NCBI GenBank assembly: GCA_028554755.1
Contig: JAPTOF010000028.1
Coordinates: 1,284,501 to 1,348,500 of the forward strand
Source: Cordia subcordata
Taxonomy: Eukaryota > Streptophyta > Magnoliopsida > Boraginales > Cordiaceae
Length of the DNA: 64,000 bases
Direction of reading: 5' to 3'
The position numbers and the translations under genes are program-made. Below are positions 10,330-22,750 of this stretch, piece by piece. Below the pieces are notes generated by a model, which was given only the letters and a program-made list of their open reading frames with translations, was not told the origin of the DNA and did no database searches. Numbering within the stretch: the first letter of the stretch is position 1; each line of letters begins with the position of its first letter.

Positions 10330-13300
10330 AAGGATCAACAAAACTCTAGAAAGCTTTGTGTTTATACATGAATTGAGTACAAGTTTTTCATAGAGTTAGA
10401 AATATCCTATTCCTCCTTGGAACTAGAAATCCTACATATGATTTCATATTTCTACCATATTCAGAAACAATCAATGAATAAAAACTACCCTGGACTAACT
10501 AGAATTAAGAAGTCTAATTTGAATATGGCCAGACATACCAGACTCTTCTTCAAATCTGAAACTTCTTGAGATGACAAAATACCTGTATTATAAGACTTAC
10601 ACCAGGTTCAGATTGCGGAAAGACAGGCGAGGGAATAGTTAGGGAGCAAATGAATCCCCTTGTTTGTTTTGGAGTAGTAGTAAAGTACAAGGAGAGATTG
10701 GCATAATCCTCCACTGAAACATAGTCCCCCAGCGTGGACTGTAAAGAAGGGAAAGGATTTTAGTTTTTGTAAGAAACGAATTTTGACCATGTTCTCTCTA
10801 TAGAATTACTTACATAGAACAATAGAAACATCACAAACCCTGTTTGGGTAAATATGTCAATTTATTTATAAAATTCTTCATTTGGTTTCGAATCCAATTA
10901 AAGAGAAGAAATATGATATATTCCTTTATATTTTATCCAATCCAAATAAGAGTCCTTACCCCTTCTCTTTTCTCTTTTCCTTCCATTCAAGTTTCTATCC
11001 TTTACTTCATGAATCAAATCAAAGCTTAAAGATCAGAAGACTGAAACTTTTAAGCCAACTTGTGCAGATGAAAGCTGAAACCTGTGGATTTTTCCTCATT
11101 CTGTTTATCTAAAATGGTTTCAAGCATCTGGCTCAGCCAGACTATACGAGACCGTACTGAGCTTTATCTAAAATGGCTTCAAGCATCAGTTCCCCTCTCA
11201 ACAATTTTTTCCTCATTCTTATGGACAGAGAAATAAGATCATTGCCTAAAGCAAAATCTTCGATTTTGGTTTGACAGGAACTAGAGCTAATAATCTTGTA
11301 AAAGGTTAGAGTACTTCAATAAGTAACCTAGTTGAGCTGGATGCTTGAAGCCATTTATGATATGGAAAGACAGCTCAAGACTGAATAGTTTCCCAGCCTA
11401 GTAAGGGTTTCACAACATCCCTTTATGCCTAGTTGACCGTATAATATAAAATTAATTGAAGGTTTAAGACTACAAAAGGTGATCAAGTTAAACAGATTAA
11501 TGTTACATATGCATGAAAGCTACATGTAATGAGCTTATACTAAGACCAGCTAGACTAGCTCTGATGTCCTAAGAATTTAAAAAGTCAAAAGTTTATAACC
11601 TTTTAAACAACCAAATCATTCTTTCTGCAGAGTTTCAAATTTAAGGGGCGAAAAAGAAAAAAGCAGAAGGCTAACTGATAATAAGCCATAATAGTAATGC
11701 TTGTATACCCTGGAGAACTGACATAATCTGCCTTTTTCCCCACTTTGCTCAAATATATCCACATGGTCATGCATATGTAAGGTACTTTATCTTTCTTTTC
11801 TTTTGTGTTTATGATTAGGGGATCTCCAGTTAACATCACAACTACGAATAGTGATACATAAATATGATGTTTCAAAGTACTAATAAAATAAGGACTTGTA
11901 ATCATAGCCACCATTTGAATTAAGAAACAGGATTTTCATCTTAATTATGTATGGAAAATATAAAAACTTGAGAAAGAATGTGTTAATACCTCTTAAGCAC
12001 CTCAGCCACCATCGAAAAGAAAAAGAGGAAAAAACCAAAAGAATGTAATATTCCAGTTGCAATATGCCGCTAGTACTAGGAATATCTCCTACCGTACATG
12101 CTTAAATAATAAATACACTTGCATATCTATAATGCTCATGAAAAAAAATAGTAAGCGAAAGATATATGCACTTAATCAAAGAGACCTAATTTTATATGTT
12201 AAATAATTTCCTGAACCTTGCACAAGAGAAGATATATACAGGTCTTATTCTCAGTGAATAAGATAATAAGGGCAGCAATACAATCAAAGAAACACATAGC
12301 AAGTGTTGGCCACTCAGGTCATGAGAGCTAGTTGGTGATTGACAAAGCAAGTCAAGTCTCCTAAAACGAGAGTTGAAGAGAGTAAAGACATAATTTAATT
12401 AGCTGCAGCAAGATCATGAAAAACTAAGCAGCAAGTGCAGGAATCTATCAGGTCGGACATTTGGACAGAGAAAGATCAAAATATTGTGGAACTTCCAGAG
12501 AAAGCGGAGGAGCTGACAAAGGCCAGCATAGGCCCAACCATCGGGAGCAGATCCAGCTCTTCTTGAAGGTTATTCATATGCTGAAGTTTTGCTATGATCA
12601 TCTCACGATGGCATACTCAAGCTAGAGACATTTTCCAACATATATGATGCATTACGACGCCCAGTAGGATAAAACTTTCTTAGCATACAAAATGGTCATG
12701 CTCTTTATTTATTAGCTGCTCATCTGTAACAGGACAATAGCTTCTGCTGCATCAAATAGGTCAAGCAAAGCAGATTGCTCAAGCATACAGATCTGATCTG
12801 TACACAACTCAAGGTACTATATTCTTGTTGGGTTAAAGGACTCTTGTTTAGCATACTGCCAACAGGAAAATAGACTCTCAATCTTTATTACGTAGGTCAT
12901 ACTAGATAACATACTGCTTTTAACCATATTCTTCTGATATCACTGTATAATAAAAGCCCAGCGCTTCATTAGACCAAACCCTAGTAACAAACCCCATAAA
13001 TTCAAATATTAAAAAGCTGAAAAGAAGCACCTTGGATCAGGGACCTTACAGAGATGCCACTCAGCAGTTCCAAATTCATACAAGAAGAACTACATGCTGG
13101 TCACATGTACCACTCACTTTCAACATCATCAATTGACAAGACCAATATCGAAAGCAGAGTAAATAACACAAATGCCATCAGTTCAATATCACAAGCACCA
13201 TTTGCATGAAACAAAACACTCCACAGAATAGAAATGAGAAACCACGAGCAAGCTCCAAATTCTAATCATACCACCAACTTTAAAAATACCCCCGCGCACG

Positions 13301-13503
13301 CCAGCCCCCGGGGGGTGGGGGGGGGGTGCGTTGGAAGAAAAGCTAAAGTGCAGCAAATAAGATAACACTAATTGCAAAACAAAAGCAAAATAAGATTCAT
13401 ATCATTTCATATTCTACATTATTTTCAAATAAAACAGTGACAGTACTAAATATCTCATATCCCAATTGATTTGAAAATAAAAAGATATTTGAGTTAAATA
13501 AAT
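10330..13503. other. No gene recognised; includes 3' flank of uL23m
   Basis: Non-coding, AT-rich DNA with only short chance frames. The last few hundred bases before 13504 probably include the 3' UTR of the minus-strand uL23m gene. A C/G-homopolymer patch at 13291-13330 (CCCCGGGGGG-like, with a run of ten G) is the only compositional oddity. Confidence 0.4.
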
Positions 13504-14265
13504 CTATCTAGAATATAAAGACCTCATACTGCTCCAAGGGAATTTGGCCCCACTCGTTGCACCAGCAGCACCGTCCCCACTGCGTCCAGCAGCACGGTGG
13601 CTATCGACCACAGCTCTGGCATCCCTTTTCTCATCAAGCCAATGGGACTTCTTTAAGCCCTCAACTTGGTCATCCTTTTCGACAGTGCCAGACCGAGACT
13701 TGGACTGGTTGGCCACGGCCCTCTTGTCCTCCTCAATTATTCGGATCGGGTAAAGGTCCGGGGAGATAGAAAGAGGGCTTTTGAGAGTGACGTAAGCCTT
13801 CTTGTAATCGGGCTTCGCTATCAAAAGCCCGCCCCGTTTCTTCTTCTTGCCATCCATGTTTAGGGTCCTCACTTTCTCTACTTCAAAACCATACAGAGAT
13901 TCCAACACCCTCTTTATCTCAATCTACCATTTAAAAAAAATAAAAAAAATCAACAAAAAATAATTCTACATACATAAACAAACGATAACAAATTAACATG
14001 ATAAACCCAAATTGGGTTCGACCCTTTGACTCTTTTCCCTTTCTTTGACTTTGAGAATAGCGAGAGCTATGCGCACGAGACTAATTTCATAAAAATGAAT
14101 ACTCCAATAGAATATAACGTACGAAGGCGTGCAACGAATTACCTTGGAGGCAGAGGGGATGGTTTTGAGGGCGATTTCAGTGATGTTGGAGAAAGAGGAA
14201 GGCATGAGGAGCTTAATGGGTAGGTTTGCCAAGTGTACTACTCTTCTTCCTAATCTGCTCCCCAT
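13504..14265 (-). CDS. Mitochondrial large-subunit ribosomal protein uL23m (L23), two exons
   Basis: The product is a component of the mitochondrial 50S subunit; L23 family proteins bind 23S rRNA domain III near the exit tunnel. Exon 1 runs from the ATG at 14265 to 14143 (41 codons, opening MGSRLGRRVVHLANLPIK). The intron (14142-13924) has GT..AG ends. Exon 2 runs 13923-13504 and opens IEIKRVLESLYGF. The spliced protein is 180 aa, about the length I recall for plant homologues. Visible features are a basic N-terminus suited to mitochondrial import, the conserved LNMDGKKKKRGGLL and YKKAYVTLK segments of the L23 fold, and the plant C-terminal FPWSSMR. The phase-0 junction is clean and there are no stops, so the gene looks functional. 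The frame could extend upstream of 14265, but MGSRLGRR is the expected start. Confidence 0.93.
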
Positions 14266-14372
14266 TTTTCCCCCTTTGGTGCTTGTGTTCTTCTGAGCTT
14301 TAAAAACGAGCAATGGAGCTCCACTGTGCTCACCGTGATGTAGTGTTTTTGGTAGTGAAGGGGTTTATCAAT

Positions 14373-14385
14373 TGGGCTTTGGGCC
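14373..14385 (-). promoter_or_regulatory. Paired site II (TGGGCY) motifs upstream of uL23m
   Basis: TGGGCT (14373-14378) and TGGGCC (14380-14385) sit side by side about 110 bp upstream of the uL23m start codon. Site II elements, bound by TCP factors, are common in promoters of plant genes for mitochondrial and ribosomal proteins, so position and type both fit. The role is inferred. Confidence 0.5.
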
Positions 14386-14399
14386 AGCGAGTAATAATA

Positions 14400-15284
14400 T
14401 GGTTTGTTTAAATTTTTAACTACTAAAAAAAAAAAACATGTTTTTCAAAAATTATAATTCCAAAAAAAGTCAATTTAAATGGGCTCTCAGCTTTCCATAA
14501 CAGTTATCTTTACCCGTGATTCTCTTATGTACCTGTTCTGGTATATTTGCGTTTTCTTTACGTAAATTATTCAATATCTAATTTACGCTTTCTATCTCAC
14601 ACACAAAAACAATAAGATAGACATGAAAAACACGATAGTGGTGGCTGAGGAACCCTCGCTCCGCCAATGGCTCTACCAGTATATTAATTATTATTTTTTT
14701 TCCAAATTACTGCATTGTATATTAAGTCCCTCCACGGTGGAGGTGGTTGAAGAATAATGAGCAATGCTTGCTAATCAGGAAAGCTAGGAACTTGTGCGGT
14801 TGAAAGCGGAAAAGAAGCAATACAAGGTAAAATTTGTAAAATGGAGGAGATATTGATAGAGAATGAGAATAAACTAACATCTTATAAAAGAAATTTGAAG
14901 ATGGAGAAGCTGAAGCATTTACTCGGAACTGAGCAGGTGATCAATTTGATAGGAGAACTGGATTCTTTTTTTTAATAGCAAGTACGGCTCATCATTCTCT
15001 AACTTCTTTTAATTAATATTTTCCCAAATCAGAAATTAAGTTTTTTTATTAATTGATTTCTTTTTTAATTTTTGATAGATAATCAAATAGAGGTTTAATT
15101 GTAGATAACAAAAAATACGTTATGTAGACGTAAATTGACCAATCCTCCAACAATTCTCCTAAAAAAAACCACATTTTTCTTCTAATTTGACAGGTGTGTT
15201 CTTGTTTTTACTTGTGAAGTTGCCTTTTCATTGTCTGTGTGACATGGAGCTGATCTTTTGCTTGAAGTTTCCATACGTTAATGT
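14400..15284. other. Upstream flank of uL23m; no complete gene
   Basis: A 44-codon open stretch begins at an ATG at about 14840. It reads as a short charged helix (MEEILIENENKLTSYKRN, then KLKHLLGTEQ), and similar helical residues can be read just upstream in other frames. It might be the relic of a coiled-coil gene, but no family is recognisable. The rest is AT-rich. Confidence 0.3.
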
Positions 15285-15302
15285 AAGAATGAAGAGTAAT
15301 GG

Positions 15303-15547
15303 CCCCCAGGGGCATAGGTGAGTTGGTAAGTGGCGGGTGGTAGGGTGGAAACCGACAACGCGGATCAGTCAGTGTGGCGCGATCTTTCATTGAAATATTG
15401 CGAAATTTGTTGTTGGATTTCCACGCCCGTTGGTCCTCTCCGTGGTCGGGCTGCCACTCACGCACATCCCTCGATTAACCTCCCGCCTGGTTAAGGGGCC
15501 TCTGGCCAGGTGGGAAAAGGGTTCTCCTTTGGTTAACCCTTTTAGAG
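15303..15547 (+). mobile_element. SINE-like retroposon with perfect 18-bp target duplication
   Basis: A GC-rich 245-bp block is flanked on both sides by AAGAATGAAGAGTAATGG (15285-15302 and 15548-15565, identical). Near its left end it has ATAGGTGAGTTGGTAAG, which resembles a tRNA A box. A long perfect target duplication around a short non-coding insert is typical of LINE-driven retroposition. No clear B box or poly(A) tail is visible, so it is SINE-like rather than assigned to a known family. The 85-codon minus-strand frame inside it is spurious. Confidence 0.6.
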
Positions 15548-15726
15548 AAGAATGAAGAGTAATGGTCCATTTTCATATTTCATGTCGGAAATCTAGAATT
15601 AAAAACATAATGGAAAGCTGCTTGAATTGGAATTTCATGGAGGTTTTAGTAAAACATTCTTTGGGTTTGATGGCAATTGAAGGGAAAGCTACTTAAATTA
15701 GAAGTTAGGAGAGGATGGAGCCGAAA

Positions 15727-16209
15727 TAGAGGCGGCAAAACAGGTTGAAACATGCGGGTCAACTCGCCTAATTCGTCAAAAAAGAGGGTTAGGGTTGAGA
15801 ATTTAATGAACGACTAGACAAACGGGTTAACCTGACTCAACCCGCCAAATTGGCGGGTCGGGTCTAGTCAACCTACTGGTGACCTGCAAGTCCCGTCAAA
15901 ATGACCCGTCTCACCCGTCAACCTGCCAAGACGACTCGTGAACCCGCCAAAACGACTCGTGAACCTGCCTAACTTGAAAAAATGACTTGTGAACCCGCCT
16001 AACCATCCAAAACGACCCATGAACCTGCCAAAATGGCCCATCTAACCCGTTATAATAGTCTGCCTAACCCACCAATCCATTAAGGTCGGTTTAGGGTTGT
16101 AATATCCCTAACCCGTTTGTTAAATGAGTCAACCCGACTCGACCAGCCAACCCGCCAATTTGCCATAAACAGGTCGGGTCGGCCCACGGGTACCCATTTG
16201 CCATCTTTA
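15727..16209. mobile_element. hAT-type MITE with internal short tandem repeats
   Basis: The left end TAGAGGCGGCAAAACAGGT and the reverse complement of the right end (TAAAGATGGCAAATGGGT) agree at most positions, and both fit the hAT TA-R-RG-x-GGCAAA terminus. The 8-bp flanks (AGCCGAAA and GGCTAAAG) differ only by transitions and may be a decayed target duplication. The interior (15880-16080) repeats units like AACCCGCCAAAACGACTCGT. Confidence 0.65.
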
Positions 16210-16926
16210 GGCTAAAGGCCGAGAAAAATAATCGATCAAAGAAGGTAATGATGGCATAGCCAAATCAAAACAAGAAGCAGTTCCTGATTATGGACCACAA
16301 AATGAAACTATAAACAAGTGATGAAGAGTCAAGAACAAAAGGCTCTCGAGAAAACTAAATGGCATCATAGATGCCCACAATAACTTAATATTCTCTTTTA
16401 GCCTTTTGAACACGGTCAAGCCAAGCGATGTAAGCAAGGTGGATGCCTTTGTTCTTTGTGGATGGTTGGGCCTATGAAAGGCCCCTTTTTAAGGAGGTGA
16501 GAATAGGTTGACTCGAGTTCAAGACAAGCAAACCTTTCTCGATGTAGGGTAATATTAACTATATACATGATGTTAGGACACTGGTTAAAGCAAGGACCTC
16601 AAGAGAACTAGTGGGCTTGTTCAGTGATGATTTAGGTGTTGATGTTAATTCCATTAGTGTCGATGGCTTTAAGAGTGGCGAGTTAATCCATTGGGTCAAA
16701 ATGATCATCCATAGCTTAGGTGTCAAGGGTTTTAAAGGACAAGAAGTCAATGAAAAGGGTCTTTGCATTGCAAGCTTCAAAGGATTTTATGGGGACAAGA
16801 AGATTTTGTGAGAATGCTGAAAATGGCTAAGTGGATGCCCAAGTGCTTTATAAAGAGAAAAGTGACGGTTGATATCCACAACCGAAGGTCGTACCCTACA
16901 TTTGCAAAGAACGTGCTCATGATCAC
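16210..16926. other. Unassigned DNA that continues at 17802
   Basis: Sequence here and at 17802-18390 formed one stretch before the solo LTR at 16927-17796 inserted. A 66-codon frame (16611-16811) is not recognised. The context suggests an older retrotransposon interior, but no gag or pol motif can be read. Confidence 0.3.
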
Positions 16927-17796
16927 TGATGTTCTTTTAAAACCTGCAAGTGCACGGGTCGTGTGTAACAAAGCGTGGAAGTATAGGTATCATTCTTCCA
17001 CAGGGAGGCTACTTTAGTTTAGTCTCTATATCAGTGCCTAAAACTAGTTATGCATATTGGATTAAAGGGAGCTTGGGAAAAGGAAAATAAAACTAAGCTA
17101 ACCTAATCTAATAGAGGAACCTAGGATGCGAAACTAAGGAAAGAAAGCTCTACAAGGTGGAAAGGGATCTCGGGCGATTACGTTGCAACTAGACTCAAGC
17201 TATAATAACGATTTGGTCTTAATTGAAGTAGGAAAAGGGTTAGGGTTAATGGGTGTGAGAGATTATTGGGTTCCTCCCCTAAAAAATATGCACCTTTAAA
17301 TATAGCCTTTATGCTACAAAAGTTGGTCGTCAGGTTGATGTCCTGGCCTAAATTTAAGTGAGTCTGGCCAAAATTATGGAGCTCTCTAATCTAGGTCGAA
17401 AACAGGGCTATTTGACTAGCCCTAGGATGGGGTGCGACCAATCTTTAGGCAGAAAACATCTGATCTTTACTGCTTTCGTGGTCGGCCTTTCTCGGTTGCT
17501 CCCCTCTTTGCCTGGTGACCTCCAAATGCATTTTTCTTGATTTTTTCATATCCAAAACACCCTTGGCTTTGCTCCATCATTAAATCATTATCAATTTGAG
17601 CTCAAGTTCTTATCCCAAAATGTGCCTTAAACATGAAATAAGGCATTTAGTGTAGCATTTATACGTTTGGACACCTATATGCACAAATATGACTAATAGT
17701 GCACAACTGCAACCTTAAATGCACTCAATTATGCTAAAAACATCCTAGACAGTGTATGAAAATATATATACAAACATACAGAAATCACAAACATCA
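16927..17796 (-). mobile_element. Solo Athila-type LTR (870 bp) with perfect ATCAC target duplication
   Basis: In plus coordinates it begins TGATGTTCTTTT and ends CACAAACATCA, the paired ends of this LTR family. It is flanked on both sides by ATCAC (16922-16926 and 17797-17801). Its opening 'CCTGCAAGTGCACGGGTCGTG' region and 'CCACAGGGAGG' block match the starts of the LTRs at 38797, 48874 and 60625. No internal domain or second LTR is present, so it is a solo LTR left by recombination. Open frames inside (16763-17017 spans its edge; 17358-17540) are not genes. Confidence 0.8.
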
Positions 17797-17801
17797 ATCA
17801 C

Positions 17802-18391
17802 AAGAGGGCATGAAAGGCGTAAGGTTAGTAAATGATGTCTCATGGTGCGAGGAGGCAGTTTTGCAAGAAAATTGATGAGATGAGTGAGACACATGGAAGC
17901 AACAGATTGGACGTGCAACATATGTGGGTGGAAGGCTGTGATAACATTTAATGTGAATAGGAGTCCAACGGCGGTAGCAGTCTAGTATTTAAAGAGGCCT
18001 GGGACACAATTATCTATGAAATTGTGCAAAGCATATGAGCTAAAAAGTGATATACATAAGTAGTTCAAACTCCACGACATCATTTGAAAAGTTTATGGAG
18101 GTATCATTTACACCTCAAATCTACACTATGGGGCTTGAGATGGCCGAAGGAGAAACGAGCGAGGCCATCAATGCGGCTAGGTTGAATGAAAGCCATTGAT
18201 GCATCCAGGAAGAAATAAAGTAGGAAAGGCACAAATGATGCAAAGAAAGAAACCAATGACCAAGTCAAAAGTGAGCTACACATGTGCAAGGATCTGTAAT
18301 AACTTTTGAGCAATTGAAGGGGACAAAGATTAGCACAGAATCAGACACAAGCTCCACTTGACCGTTGAAGCCTCGTATTATGCTAACCAAT
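17802..18391. other. Continuation of the DNA interrupted by the solo LTR
   Basis: Unassigned. It has short frames on both strands, with no domain or repeat structure that I can identify. Confidence 0.3.
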
Positions 18392-18880
18392 TGAGATTTT
18401 TGTTGTGTTAGTTTTATATGTGTTTATGTATTATATTGTTAGACTTATTTTGAGATGTTTTGAGTTCATTAAATAGCTTTAGTGTAGTATTTATATCATA
18501 TTTGTGCATATAAGGATACAAGTGTAAATAGTTGAGTTTCAAGGTCAAACGCTACACAAAATGCTTAATCTTGTGCCTTAGGTGAGTTATAGGGTGAAAA
18601 TGGAGCTTGAACGAGGATGAATGATGAAGATAGAAGAGGTATGGGTCGTGGGGTAAAGGCCAAAAGTAAGAAAGAAGAAGATTGAAGGTCAAATAGGGGA
18701 ACCAGTCAACCTACAAGCATTACTGGTCAATCGGCCACCCCAGAGAAATGCTTATTTTAACCGATTGAGTCCCCTAGTGAGCCGATTGACCTGCTAGGTT
18801 GACCGGTCATTCCAGAGAGCACCATGTTAAAGCTGGTCGAGCTACAGATGAGGAGCCGGTCAATTGACAGTGAGCAGCAA

Positions 18881-18976
18881 CTATTATAAAAGTTCAATTT
18901 TCAGCTATTTTGAGGGGCTTTTCACACACTATTATAAAAGTTCAATTTTCAGCTATTTTGAGGGACTTTTCACACA
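18881..18976. repeat. 48-bp tandem duplication inside the LTR
   Basis: The unit beginning CTATTATAAAAGTTCAATTT starts at 18881 and again at 18929, nearly identical. It lies where the promoter or R region of the LTR would be; each copy carries a TATTATAAAA motif, so the duplication doubles a possible TATA-type element. Confidence 0.8.
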
Positions 18977-19919
18977 CTTTCTCATACACACCTCTCAAAA
19001 CCCTAAGCCTAACACTCATCCACCTCACACAGTTAAACCCACATCAATTCCATCCATAAACAAGCTTGGATTTGAAGATCAAATAGGGATTTGGAGGATT
19101 TAGAGCAAGATTTGTAAAGATCAAGCAAGGATAATGATGGAGCTTTCCATTCTTCTCTTTATTCTTGTTTATACTACGTTGGATTAGCTTCAAATTAGAG
19201 ATGATTGCTATTTTTGTAATGGATTAAGGATCTAAACACTTGTTTTGAGATATTGATGGTTGTATATATATGCTTTGTTCTTATATTTCTATGGCTTGAA
19301 GTTAAACATGTCAAAGTGTTTAATGAAATGCCTCTATGAGTTTGCATGTGTAATTTGTGCTCAGATGCTAGTAGTAGTGGCCTCGCCTTAGCCTTAATGG
19401 CATGAGCCCTACTTGCAACTACATTTGTGTTGATTAATTATGTTCTTAATGCCTTTAATATAGTAGTTAATCACCTCTAGTACGAAACATGGCTAAATGG
19501 TACCACTATCACTTGCTTAACCAAGTGGACTTAATCTCTAGTTTGAAACATAACTAAAAGGTTAGACTTTTTATTAGGACATTAATCAACACCCAAAGGA
19601 CTTAAAACTAGACACAAAAGCCATAGCTAGCTATGACAAACATATACTTCTAATTGGGCTCGATTAGGGATAGGGTTGCACCAAATAGTGCAAGGTGGTA
19701 AGTCTAGTAATTTAAGCCCGCAACTGGAGTAGACAAACCATCAATAGCCTCAAAACAAGGTTAAGATCCCAAATCCATTCCAAAGGAGCAATCAGCCCTA
19801 AATTTCCCCAAAACCTTGTAGATTCTCACTTCCATAGCTTGTTTATACTATCATTCTCGTTAATTAGGTTTAGGTTCAATTTAGAGCTCCAATCAATCCA
19901 AAATCCTAAAAAAGAATAG

Positions 19920-20075
<156 letters not shown>

Positions 20076-20130
20076 TGAACCAATTCATTACATTTGATTT
20101 TACTCTAGACTTGTTGCTTGGTAAATACAT

Positions 20131-20260
20131 TTTTTATTCAAGAATGAGCCGCCAGCCACTATGAGTCTACTGTATGTACTTATGGATATATACTTAAGTA
20201 TATATCCATAAGTACATACAGTAGACTCATAGTGGCTGGCGGCTCATTCTTGAATAAAAA
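20131..20260. repeat. Perfect 130-bp palindrome without spacer
   Basis: Positions 20131-20195 and 20196-20260 are exact reverse complements (65-bp arms, centre TACTT/AAGTA, checked base by base). It ends the segment 19979-20259 inserted in the LTR. That segment lies between two copies (19925-19978 and 20260-20314) of a block starting ACCATACATAACTAGC that differ by about one base. No coding content. Confidence 0.95.
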
Positions 20261-20400
20261 CCATACATAACTAGCATAGACACACTTTCACTTAGAACCA
20301 CACACATTCTAGCCTCTATGTGGATATAACCCTGCACTCGCACACACTATACTATCGCGACCTGCGCATTAGGGGGTAACACTTTCAAGGTTTACAATCA

Positions 20401-20879
20401 ACTTCCTTAGACAATGTGAGAATAAAAGCTATAAGAGGCTCAGAAGTGAAAGGTTCCACAAACACTACTAGTCTTAATTATTTTATCTAGTTTATGATAG
20501 CTTCACAGCTTATTCATAGCTTAGTTCTAGCATAGTCATGTAGTTTAGCCTAAAATATTATGTCATAACTGTAGATTGATTCCTCGAATCAAATCGTATT
20601 GAAAGAGAATTGTCAATATGGGCTTTTTGTAACCTTGTTTTCACAATAATAAAATTCACGGCCATGTTGATGCCTATCCTCTATTCATTGCTTTAGTTCT
20701 TCTAGTTTTTATTCATCTTGCATTGATTATTTGTGCATTTTGTTCAAACAAATGCAAATTCTATGACTCAAAGTAATAAATGTCCTTAGATTGAATTTGG
20801 GGCGAGAGAGAGAAAAAAAAAACCCTTTATTTGCATTTGTGCAAAGAAACTAAGAGGCCATATGGGCGTCACAAGAAAA
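20401..20879. other. No recognisable feature
   Basis: AT-rich sequence after the LTR. If the LTR is a 5' LTR this would be leader, but no primer-binding site is evident. Confidence 0.3.
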
Positions 20880-21480
20880 CTCAGACTCCACATCAAAAGG
20901 TTAAAATCTAGTTGAAGGTATGGACTATTATGTGTGGCCAGAATGGTAATTTGCTAAGCAAAGAGTATAAAGAGAAGGTTAAAGATAAACCGAGGCCGTG
21001 AATATCTATCTCACCAGTTTAAAGAAATGTATGATGGAAGAGCAATAATAACGTGATTTTTATTCCTAGAATGCCACTGCAAAATGCAATGGTTGATAGA
21101 AGAAATAGAACTCACTTGGATATGGTTAGGTGGTTGGTGTCTTATTGAGTGCAACCTAAGTACTTAACTAAGAAACCACCAATCACTTTTGTCAACTCCT
21201 TATAAATTATAGATAAGTAGGAAACCTAATCTATCATACTTGTGACTCTGGGTTAGCAACTTATGTTTATACAATCTCACAAAATATGAAAAGTTAGATG
21301 TCAAAGGCAAGACACGTATATTTACTAAAATATCTAGAGTACTCGAAAGGGTATATGTTCAGGCATAAATATGGAGGTCTTACTAAAATTGAATAATTAG
21401 ATCTATAATATTGGAGAACAATTTTCACCTAAAGAAGATGTTCCACAATCACAAAAACTAGAGAATATTGCATCATGTTG
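20880..21480 (+). pseudogene. Copia integrase-region fragment, heavily decayed
   Basis: One frame reads MPLQNAMVDRRNRTHLDMVR followed, after a stop, by a V-x-P-K-Y-L-T-K-K-P-P-like segment. It matches the copia integrase core segment T-P-Q-Q-N-G-V-x-E-R-R-N-R-T-L-x-D-M-V-R and the following L-N-x-x-P-T/S-K stretch. Multiple stops and frameshifts follow. No LTR can be paired with it. Confidence 0.55.
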
Positions 21481-22500
21481 TTCACATGCAGCTAGTTGTG
21501 GTACTTTTCCAATTTGTTACACTACAAAAAAGGGTACAATCTTGAGAAATTAAAAGCAAAACACATTTATATTGTTTACATTTAAAAACAACCTTAAATA
21601 GAGATAAACGACAATGTTGATCATGTTTGCATATAAAAGTCAAATACATTGACATTTTCATTATGTGATTACTACATCAGATCCATTCCAAATATTTTCA
21701 CCAAGCTAAGCAAAAGTGATGCATATGCCAAACGCACATCTTGTCTTCGATGCTTGCCCTTCCTCACTTTCTAATTTGCAGAAGAACTCGTAACAAATGT
21801 ATCTGCTAGATTTTTAATTTCTTTGAGTTTTCTCATTGATAAAAATTATCAATTATTATACTTAACTGTATTACTGATTAGTCTGCATTTTCACTATTAA
21901 GTTCATATTCCTTAAAAAAGTGTTCTTTTCAATTCATAAATTTCCACTTAAATGCCATTTTCAGTTTAAGTTTAAAGGGATACTGATGTGATTATATTGT
22001 TGGGTCTATTTTAGTGATTTTTGAAATTAATTGTGCATTTATTTAAAATTTTTAATCACTTTAGTTTTATTTATGTGTAGGAAAAATTAAAAAGAAAATT
22101 AAAGAAATTGGAAGCAAAATTTGGAAAAGAAAAAAGGTAGATCAAGAAATGGAAAGAAGAACTTTCTTGGAAGCAAAGATTTGAAGATCAAGAAGAGAAA
22201 AAGGAGAGATGATCTTGCTTGGGGGAGAAGCTTTGGAGAAATACAACAAAAAGAAAGCAAAGAATTGGAAAGAAAATAAAAAAGGGCTTTGAAAAGTCAA
22301 AGGAAAAGAAAAAGGAAATATAAAAAAAGAAAGAGTAAAATATACCAAACCCCCCCCCCCTATGGTTTATTATAAGTTCACAACACTCCCTTGTGGAGTC
22401 AAAAGTTCCACAATAAGCCCCTATGGTAGATAAAAGTTTCATGCATATCCCCTACCGCTTACACCCTTCCTAACGGTGTTAAAATTTACATAAAAAAGAC
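21481..22500. other. Non-coding; purine-rich block and short dispersed repeat
   Basis: 22085-22345 is strongly purine-rich on the plus strand, so the long open frames on the minus strand are compositional. 22355-22500 holds a poly(C) tract and evenly spaced CCC(C)TATGG / CCCTTGTGG motifs typical of a dispersed plant repeat. No family is assigned. Confidence 0.35.
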
Positions 22501-22529
22501 AATAATAGCCTTACTCCACTCATTCAATT

Positions 22530-22531
22530 TC

Positions 22532-22586
<55 letters not shown>

Positions 22587-22659
22587 AAAAGAATTTGTAT
22601 TAACCTAATTTTCTGTTTATCAAACAATAAATACTTAAAAATATTTTTTAAAAAATATG

Positions 22660-22711
<52 letters not shown>
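22530..22711. repeat. Microsatellites: (TTA)n and (TA)n
   Basis: A run of TTA/ATT triplets covers about 22533-22586, and a pure AT dinucleotide run about 22665-22711. Confidence 0.9.
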
Positions 22712-22715
<4 letters not shown>

Positions 22716-22750
22716 CAAACAGACGGTTAAAGCTCGAATTAGGCCAACCA

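Noticed and set aside
13544..13863. Three open frames on the plus strand across uL23m exon 2
   Set aside because: They are opposite-strand shadows of a well supported conserved exon.
22142..22442. Phenylalanine-rich frames on the minus strand
   Set aside because: The plus strand is purine-rich here; the frames reflect composition.
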